A stretch of 7,899 nt of DNA from an uncultured bacterium (GTDB lineage Bacteria > Bacillota > Clostridia > Oscillospirales > Oscillospiraceae), in assembly GCA_905214155.1 (NCBI GenBank), contig CAJMLC010000090.1, positions 1-7,899 on the forward strand, read 5' to 3'. The notes under the pieces are model-generated. The model was not told the DNA's origin. It saw only the letters and a list, made by a program, of their open reading frames with translations, and did no database searches. The translations under genes and the position numbers were made by a program. Of this stretch, positions 1-4,834 are shown one piece after another (the stretch's first letter is position 1; each line of letters starts with the position of its first letter).

Positions 1-1384
1 CGGCCTCGACCTTGTACTTGCTCTGGAGCTTGGCCATCAGGACGGACAGCTGCATGTCGCCGGCGCCCGCAATGATGAGTTCCTTCGTTTCGGGGTCATT
101 GCCATAGGTGAAGGAGGAGTCTTCCTCGTTCAGCTTGACGAGACCAGCCGCGATCTTATCCTCGGTGCCCTTGACCTTGGCGTAGATGGCCATCTTATAC
201 ATGGGCTCGTCGTAGCTCATGCCCTTGATCTGGACAGTCTTGCCCGGCATGCCGAGGGTATCACCGTTCTTGACGGAGGCGAGCTTGGTGAAGACGCCGA
301 TGTCGCCGCAGCAGACCTTGGAGGTCTTAGCGTTGTCCTTGCCCTTCGGGAAGAACATGTTGCCGAGCTTTTCAGAGTCGCCGGTGCGGACATTCTGGAC
401 AGTCATGGTGTCCTCAATGTCGCCGGAGATGACCTTGAAGTAGGAGTTCTTGCCGTACTGGTCGGACATGGTGTGGAAGACGAAGGCCATGGGGCTGCCG
501 TGCGGGTCGAGCTTGAATTCCTTCTCCTCGCCGTCGACGATCTGGGTCATGGGCTTGCCCTCGAGGGGGTTCGGCGCGAACTTGACGAGATCGGTCAGCA
601 GGTTCGTGGTGCCGAGGCCGGTATAGGCACAGCCGCAGAAGACGGGCGTGACGCTCCGGGTACGGATGCCGGCCTTGATGCCGGTGAGCAGCTCTTCTTC
701 GGTGAACGGCTCTTCCATGAAGAACTTCTCCATGAGGGCCTCGTCGGTCTCGGCGACCTGCTCGTTCAGCTCGGCCATGTATTCTTCGATCTTGTCGGCT
801 GCGTCGGCGGGCAGGGCGATCTCCTTGCCGGCCTCGTCATACGCCTTCTTCGTGATCAGGTCGACCACGCCGACAGCCTTGTCGCCGTTCATGATCGGGA
901 ACGTGAAGGGGATGACGGACGCGCCGAACATCTCACGCAGAGAGTCGAACACGTTGAAGAAGTTGGCATGCTCTTCGTCGAGCTTGGAGATATAGAACAT
1001 CGCGGGCAGACCGGCCTTGGCGAGGCTCTTCCAGCCCTTTTCGGTGCCGACGGCGATGCCGCCCTTGGCGGTCAGGCAGATGAGTCCTGCGTCCGCCACG
1101 CGCAGCGACTGCGCGATCTGACCGGCGAAGTCGAAATAGCCGGGGTTGTCGATAAAGTTCAGCTTGCACTTGTTATATTCCACCGGGATGATGGACGAGG
1201 AGATGGAATACTGTCTCTTCTTCTCTTCGTCGTCAAAGTCGGAAACGGTCGTGCCGTCGGCGCGTTTGCCGAGACGGGTGATCGCCTTGGTGGTGAACAG
1301 CATGCTCTCACACAGGGCGGACTTGCCGTCGCCGCCGTGTCCCAGCAGGCTGATGTTGCGGATGTCGTTGGCAGTATAGGCCAT
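1..1384 (-). CDS. fusA: Elongation factor G-like translational GTPase, 3' end cut by window edge
   Basis: 461 codons are visible from ATG at 1384; the last roughly 230 residues of a normal EF-G (about 690-700 aa) lie beyond base 1. The G domain spans about residues 7-275, with P-loop GHGGDGKS (15-22), a switch I region around QYSIS (58-62), DNPGY (79-83), SKLD (133-136) and a G5-like GCA (251-253). Domain II follows (about 295-380), then domain III (387-461, containing LNEEDSSF and GAGDMQL). EF-G family proteins use GTP to drive tRNA-mRNA translocation or ribosome recycling in the cytoplasm. The switch II His of DTPGH is Tyr here, and the Asn of NKxD is Ser. As I recall, such changes occur in the EF-G-2/EF-G-like paralogue group, so this is probably a paralogue rather than the str-operon fusA; no rpsL, rpsG or tuf lies beside it. 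An AAAGGAG ribosome binding site at 1396-1402 is 11 nt from the start. The gene has its own promoter at 1469-1497. Confidence 0.93.
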   Translation of the reverse strand, partial: MAYTANDIRNISLLGHGGDGKSALCESMLFTTKAITRLGKRADGTTVSDFDDEEKKRQYSISSSIIPVEYNKCKLNFIDNPGYFDFAGQIAQSLRVADAGLICLTAKGGIAVGTEKGWKSLAKAGLPAMFYISKLDEEHANFFNVFDSLREMFGASVIPFTFPIMNGDKAVGVVDLITKKAYDEAGKEIALPADAADKIEEYMAELNEQVAETDEALMEKFFMEEPFTEEELLTGIKAGIRTRSVTPVFCGCAYTGLGTTNLLTDLVKFAPNPLEGKPMTQIVDGEEKEFKLDPHGSPMAFVFHTMSDQYGKNSYFKVISGDIEDTMTVQNVRTGDSEKLGNMFFPKGKDNAKTSKVCCGDIGVFTKLASVKNGDTLGMPGKTVQIKGMSYDEPMYKMAIYAKVKGTEDKIAAGLVKLNEEDSSFTYGNDPETKELIIAGAGDMQLSVLMAKLQSKYKVEA

Positions 1385-1406
1385 AGTTAAAATTTCTCCT
1401 TTCTCC

Positions 1407-1436
1407 GGACGGGCCTGTACAACGGGCTGACCGTCC
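1407..1436 (-). promoter_or_regulatory. Leader hairpin just upstream of the EF-G-like gene's ribosome binding site
   Basis: GGACGG (1407-1412) and CCGTCC (1431-1436) are perfect inverted repeats. Inside them GCC (1413-1415) can pair with GGC (1424-1426), giving up to 9 bp with a 4-nt bulge. In the minus-strand transcript this stem ends 4 nt before the AAAGGAG site (1396-1402), inside a leader of about 78 nt. It could affect translation initiation or mRNA stability. No known riboswitch or leader family is recognised, and a regulatory role is inference. Confidence 0.4.
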
Positions 1437-1468
1437 CTGCGGCAATTCTGAAGCCACTCTTAGAGTCC

Positions 1469-1497
1469 ATTATATACGAAACGCAAGCGGATTGCAA
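1469..1497 (-). promoter_or_regulatory. Sigma-A-type promoter of the EF-G-like gene
   Basis: On the minus strand, -35 TTGCAA (1497-1492) and a perfect -10 TATAAT (1474-1469) are separated by exactly 17 bp. Transcription should begin near 1462 and give a leader of about 78 nt. The promoter lies downstream of the 1544-3679 gene on the same strand. The EF-G-like gene can therefore be transcribed separately from the rlmB operon, although I see no convincing terminator between them. Confidence 0.8.
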
Positions 1498-1516
1498 TGA
1501 GAATCTTAGTCATTGC
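1494..1516. promoter_or_regulatory. Perfect 7-bp inverted repeat overlapping the -35 (possible operator)
   Basis: GCAATGA (1494-1500) and TCATTGC (1510-1516) form a perfect inverted repeat with a 9-bp spacer. The repeat covers four of the six -35 bases of the EF-G-like gene's promoter and extends upstream. A 23-bp dyad at this position has the geometry of a dimeric regulator site. It has no T-tract after it on the minus strand, so it is a poor terminator candidate for the upstream gene. No regulator is identified, and chance is possible in this AT-rich gap. Confidence 0.35.
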
Positions 1517-1543
1517 GGCGAAAATACACAATTTTTTCCGCGC

Positions 1544-3679
1544 TCAGCGGCGGCTGGACAAGCTGGTGATCAAAATTCCGGGCACGAGCCACAGCAGCGT
1601 GTACAAAAACAGGTTCCAGCAGGAGGCCGAGAGCGTCGCGCCAAGGAACGTGAGGAACGTGAGCACGAGCAGGCCCATCACGCCGCCCATGACGGCGATG
1701 GCGATGCTGCCGATAGCCGCGCCGCGCATGGCCCGCGCGCCGGAGACGGCGGCGAGGAAGCCCTCGAAGCTGTCGCGCGCGAGCAGCGCGCCCTGCATCC
1801 CGCCGAGGCCGGCGTTCGGCTCGGAGAGCTGGGCCCGCTCCTCCACGGTCGGGAATTCGACGCGGTCCGGCGCGATCTTATAGCGGAGCTTCAGAAACTG
1901 CGGCGTGATCATGAAATCGCGCGTGGCCAGCAGCGGCAGCAGGCCGGAGGCGTGCACCGCGGCGTTCAGTCCACTGCGGATACCGGCTGCGGGCGCGTAG
2001 TTCAGCGCAAAGACTGCCGCTAAATCGCCGTTGACCGACAGGTACACGGCCTGCTTCAGCCGCGTGCCCTCCGGCATGCGGACCTTCATCAGCTTCATGA
2101 AGCCGATGGAGCCCATGAGGATGACGTCGCCCTGGATCTCCGCGCCCAGTCCCCCGCCCTCATAGCGGCGGAAGGTATCGACGCGGTAATGGCGGCCGTT
2201 CTGGCTGTGCATCATCTCGTCGAACAGCGGGACAAGGCCGCTGCCCGCCGTCTGCACGACGGCGGAGGCGAAGCCGATGATCTGGCTGACGGACCGGTCG
2301 GAATAGATCTTCATGCCGTTGAGCGTGACATTGCCCGCCGGGAAGAGGTCCTGATCGGTGATGGTCACGGCGCACTCGCCGCTCAGCATGCGCGCGCCGG
2401 TCCAGCCCGAGAGGGCCGCGCCGTAGCGGTAGAGGCGGGCGGACTGCCGCTGGAAGGTACGGGCATAGCTGAGGAACAGGCCGGACGGGAACGCGGCCAG
2501 CAGCATGGCCGACCAGGCCCAGAGGAAATTATGCTCGCTGCGGAGCGCGGCCAGCACGGAAAGCGCCAGCGTCAGCAGCGCGAGCGTGGGCGCATAGATG
2601 CGCGCGCAGCGCTTTGCGGCGTCCGGCATTTCGAGCTGCGCGGTGAAGGCCGCGCGGTCGCCCGGGGCGCGGAAGATGCAGTCGGTATTGTGCCAGGCGG
2701 ATCCTTTGCGGACGGCGCCGGTGGGCGTCGGCATGCTGCAGACGGCCTTCATCGTGCGGTATTTGGCAGATTTTAAGAGCAGGCGGCTCCAGAGGCCAAC
2801 GGTCAGCTCCACGGAGACGACCGCGCAGAACGGGATGCGCCCGCCCAGCGGCGCGAAGACCGCATCCGCCGCACAGACCAGCACCATCAGCAGGAGCAGA
2901 CTGTTCAGGTCAAATTTCAGGCGGATGATCCCGAAAAAGCCCTCTGCGAGGACGTCGAGGCAGAGGATGGCCTGCAGGATCATAAAAATGAGCATCAGCG
3001 CGGAGAAGAGGTCCGTATGCGTTGTGGGCGATGCAAATATCCCCGCGGTGAGCACGAGCAGCACCGCGGACGCGAGCGTCAGCAGACAGCAGAGCAGCAG
3101 CCGCAGGCGCAGCGAATCGGGCTTGCAGTAGAACGAGTACGCCTCCTCCGGCGAGGAGAACGTCCGCTCCGGCTGCTCCTGCCTTCTGGCGCGGCGCTTT
3201 TCCTGCTTCTGGTGCTGGCGCTCCAGCTTTTTCTGGCGCTGTCGTTCGCGCAGCTCGTCCTTCGAGAGGCGGACGCGGACGTCCGGCGCTGCCGGCGTCG
3301 GCTCGCCCTTATAGGTCCAGATCGTGGGCTGCTCGGGCTTTGGCGGCTCCGCCGTGACGGGCGCGAAGCGCATCGTCTGCGCCGAAAGGTCGGGCTGCTT
3401 GTCCTCCTTCGGGGCGGGCTCCGCTGGGCGGACCGTTTCGGTCTCTTTCGGTGCAGGCTCCGGCGTTTCGGACGCTTCCGGCGCAGGCGTTTCTTCCGGT
3501 TTCACCGGTTCGGGCGGCTCCGGCGCTTCCGGCACAGCAGCGGGTCCTGGTTCGCGCTTCGTCCAGCCGCCGAATTCGTTCATGATGTCCTCGAGCGTAT
3601 ATTCGGGCGTCGTCTCGGCGGGCGTCGGGTCAATATGCAGTTGTACCGGTTCCCGCGCGGGCGGCTTCTGTTTCTTCAT
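1544..3679 (-). CDS. Degenerate P1B-type ATPase-like membrane protein (probable pseudoenzyme)
   Basis: This 711-aa protein of unknown function has a cytoplasmic N-terminus with a short motif around TLEDIMNEFGGW (28-39), a Pro/Glu-rich linker (about 43-130) and a basic charged helix (136-172). Eight predicted membrane segments follow in the 4+2+2 P1B layout: about 191-215, 223-251, 258-276, 282-302, 358-380, 385-406, 651-677 and 684-706. The sixth has AFPSG (396-400) where metal pumps have CPC. The following stretch resembles the run into the P-domain, but DKTGT is DQDLF (442-446), TGD is ATRDF (585-589) and no GDGxND is present. The actuator domain is almost gone, with only about 55 residues between segments 4 and 5 and no TGE. 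The fold resemblance is my reading by eye; pumping activity is very unlikely. A regulatory, scaffolding or binding role is inference. The frame is intact over 2.1 kb and codon use matches its neighbours, so it is not a decayed gene. It starts 25 bp after the rlmB stop, with GGAG at 3692-3695, and is probably co-transcribed with rlmB. Confidence 0.85.
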   Translation of the reverse strand: MKKQKPPAREPVQLHIDPTPAETTPEYTLEDIMNEFGGWTKREPGPAAVPEAPEPPEPVKPEETPAPEASETPEPAPKETETVRPAEPAPKEDKQPDLSAQTMRFAPVTAEPPKPEQPTIWTYKGEPTPAAPDVRVRLSKDELRERQRQKKLERQHQKQEKRRARRQEQPERTFSSPEEAYSFYCKPDSLRLRLLLCCLLTLASAVLLVLTAGIFASPTTHTDLFSALMLIFMILQAILCLDVLAEGFFGIIRLKFDLNSLLLLMVLVCAADAVFAPLGGRIPFCAVVSVELTVGLWSRLLLKSAKYRTMKAVCSMPTPTGAVRKGSAWHNTDCIFRAPGDRAAFTAQLEMPDAAKRCARIYAPTLALLTLALSVLAALRSEHNFLWAWSAMLLAAFPSGLFLSYARTFQRQSARLYRYGAALSGWTGARMLSGECAVTITDQDLFPAGNVTLNGMKIYSDRSVSQIIGFASAVVQTAGSGLVPLFDEMMHSQNGRHYRVDTFRRYEGGGLGAEIQGDVILMGSIGFMKLMKVRMPEGTRLKQAVYLSVNGDLAAVFALNYAPAAGIRSGLNAAVHASGLLPLLATRDFMITPQFLKLRYKIAPDRVEFPTVEERAQLSEPNAGLGGMQGALLARDSFEGFLAAVSGARAMRGAAIGSIAIAVMGGVMGLLVLTFLTFLGATLSASCWNLFLYTLLWLVPGILITSLSSRR

Positions 3680-3704
3680 GTACGTTCAGGACTCCAGATG
3701 TTCG

Positions 3705-4517
3705 TTACTCCGCGCGCTGGCGGACGGCTTCATACAATAGTATTGCGGCGGCGGCGGATGCATTCAGGGATGAAATACTGCCGCGCATGGGAATACTGAC
3801 CTTATAGTCGCAGCTCTCGGCGACGAGGCGGCTCATGCCGTCGCCCTCGCTGCCGATAACGATGGCTGTGGGGCCCTTGAGATCGGCGCGGTAGAGCGAG
3901 GTATCGCCGTCGGCGGCGGTCCCGCAGACCCAGACGCCGCGTTCTTTCAGCTCTTTGATCGTATTGACCAGATTCGATACGCGGGCGACGGGCATATATT
4001 CCAGCGCGCCGGCGGACGCCTTGCCGACGACGGCGGTGAGGCCGACGCTGCGGCGCTTGGGGATGATGACGCCGTGGGCCCCGGCGCATTCGGCGGTGCG
4101 GATGATGGCGCCGAGGTTATGCGGGTCGGACAGCTCGTCGCAGAGGACGATGAGCGGCGGCTCCCCTTTTTCCGCGGCGCGGGTGAAGATGTCGTCGACG
4201 GAGGAATAGTCGTGCGCGGCGACGACGGCGATGACGCCCTGGTGCGCGCCGGTGGCGGAGAGCTGGTCGAGCTTGCGCCGGTCGGTCTCGACGACGACGG
4301 CCCCGGCCTGCTTCGCCATCGCGGCGAGGCGTGCGAGCGCACGGTCGGTATTGCCCTCGGCGAGATAGACTTTGTCGATGGCGCGGCCGGCCGCGAGCGC
4401 CTCGGTCAGGGCGTTGCGCCCTTCGAGCAGGTTTTCCGCCGTCTCAGGGTCGGGGCGCGCGTCGCGCCGCGGCTGGCGCGGGCGGCGGTCATAGTTTTTG
4501 TTTTTCCGTTCTTCCAT
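3705..4517 (-). CDS. rlmB: 23S rRNA (guanosine-2'-O-)-methyltransferase, TrmH/RlmB family
   Basis: This 270-aa SpoU/TrmH-class methyltransferase uses S-adenosylmethionine to methylate a ribose 2'-OH in rRNA; RlmB acts on G2251 in the 23S P-loop. The N-terminus is a basic, Arg-rich tail (1-21). The SpoU substrate-binding domain comes next (about 27-105, starting LLEGRNALTEAL and ending near HQGVIAVV). The trefoil-knot catalytic domain carries motif 1 (LSDPHNLGAIIRTAECAGA, 129-147, with Arg140), motif 2 (IGSEGDGMSRL, 221-231) and motif 3 (IPMRGSISSLNASAAAAI, 242-259). The length is typical for RlmB and the three motifs are intact. The exact target base cannot be read from sequence, and an RNA methylase of the same family with another target is possible. 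The ATG at 4517 is preceded by GGAG (4527-4530) with 9-nt spacing. It is the first gene of a probable two-gene operon with the 1544-3679 gene and is transcribed from the promoter at 4657-4685. Confidence 0.93.
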   Translation of the reverse strand: MEERKNKNYDRRPRQPRRDARPDPETAENLLEGRNALTEALAAGRAIDKVYLAEGNTDRALARLAAMAKQAGAVVVETDRRKLDQLSATGAHQGVIAVVAAHDYSSVDDIFTRAAEKGEPPLIVLCDELSDPHNLGAIIRTAECAGAHGVIIPKRRSVGLTAVVGKASAGALEYMPVARVSNLVNTIKELKERGVWVCGTAADGDTSLYRADLKGPTAIVIGSEGDGMSRLVAESCDYKVSIPMRGSISSLNASAAAAILLYEAVRQRAE

Positions 4518-4570
4518 AGGTGGTGTCTCCGATGTTACAATTCTATAGTTCCGGCATATCCACTCCCCCA

Positions 4571-4611
4571 GTCAGTCATTCGGCTGACAGCCCCCTCTCC
4601 GCAGAGGGGGC
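4571..4611. repeat. Tandem two-hairpin palindromic element in the rlmB leader
   Basis: Two adjacent hairpins are visible. The first, 4571-4588, pairs GTCAGTC with GGCTGAC around a 4-nt ATTC loop, with one G-T wobble. The second, 4590-4611, is a perfect 9-bp stem of GCCCCCTCT and AGAGGGGGC around CCGC. The arrangement of a CAGTCAG-type hairpin followed by a CCCCTC/GAGGGG hairpin resembles short interspersed palindromic repeats I associate with gut clostridial genomes, but only one copy is in this window. It lies within the predicted leader of about 133 nt of the rlmB mRNA. No T-tract follows on the minus strand, so it is not an obvious terminator or attenuator. Confidence 0.65.
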
Positions 4612-4656
4612 CTTAGGTGCAGCGGAGCGCCCAAGTGTTCTAATATACCGGATAAC

Positions 4657-4685
4657 ATTATAACAGCTTTGCGCGCGATGCACAA
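4657..4685 (-). promoter_or_regulatory. Sigma-A-type promoter of rlmB
   Basis: On the minus strand, -35 TTGTGC (4685-4680) and a perfect -10 TATAAT (4662-4657) are separated by exactly 17 bp. The predicted start near 4650 gives a leader of about 133 nt that contains the two-hairpin element. The -35 is weak (3 of 6 consensus bases), which may mean dependence on an activator or the upstream AT-rich DNA; that is inference. Confidence 0.75.
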
Positions 4686-4761
4686 CCGGAAAGTTTGGAA
4701 ATTCAGATCTTAATTCTTTCTGAAATTCACAGAAAATTTACGCTCTGTTTTTTGCCTGTTC

Positions 4762-4790
4762 TTGTAAAGGGCGGCGCGGTGTGGTAAGAT
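4762..4790 (+). promoter_or_regulatory. Sigma-A-type promoter of the ftsH-mscS operon
   Basis: -35 TTGTAA (4762-4767) and -10 TAAGAT (4785-4790) are separated by 17 bp; each matches 4 of 6 consensus bases. The predicted start near 4797 leaves a leader of about 38 nt to the ATG at 4835. The -10 box covers the in-frame GTG region at 4781 that would otherwise extend ftsH upstream, which argues against that longer start. Confidence 0.65.
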
Positions 4791-4820
4791 ACAGGCACAA
4801 CAAGGCTCCCACGAGATGGA

Positions 4821-4830
4821 AGGAAGGTGG
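4821..4830 (+). promoter_or_regulatory. Ribosome binding site that fixes the ftsH start
   Basis: The purine-rich AGGAAGGTGG ends 4 nt before the ATG at 4835, with AGGAAGG 7 nt away. No comparable site precedes the in-frame GTG at 4781, so 4835 is preferred. Confidence 0.75.
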
Positions 4831-4834
4831 CTCC

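Larger units (their letters stand above)
4518..4834. other. Divergent intergenic region between rlmB and ftsH
   Basis: This 317-bp region contains no gene that I can support. It holds, from left to right, the rlmB ribosome binding site, a two-hairpin element (4571-4611), the leftward rlmB promoter (4657-4685), an AT-rich block (about 4690-4745) and the rightward ftsH promoter (4762-4790) with its ribosome binding site. The two -35 boxes are 76 bp apart. The octamer GAAATTCA occurs twice in the AT-rich block (4698-4705 and 4722-4729, 24 bp apart); its meaning is unknown. Confidence 0.8.

Noticed and set aside
473..1390. A 305-codon plus-strand open frame opposite the EF-G-like gene
   Set aside because: The minus strand encodes clear EF-G domains throughout. 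The plus-strand product has no domain and a shadow-type composition.
1520..1560. A possible terminator after the pseudo-ATPase (GC-rich palindrome CCGC...GCGG at the stop codon)
   Set aside because: On the minus strand the short, bulged stem is followed by a run of A rather than T, so it is not an intrinsic terminator for that gene.
1544..3679. Treating the P-type ATPase-like gene as a pseudogene
   Set aside because: The frame is uninterrupted for 711 codons, has a ribosome binding site, and shares the neighbours' codon use. Motif loss without frame damage fits a pseudoenzyme better than decay.
3017..3799. Plus-strand open frames opposite the pseudo-ATPase and the end of rlmB
   Set aside because: Arg/Leu-rich low-complexity products that cross two real genes on the other strand; they are frame shadows.
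4781..4834. An 18-codon upstream extension of ftsH starting at GTG 4781
   Set aside because: It overlaps the predicted -10 box, has no ribosome binding site, and the ATG at 4835 has a good one.
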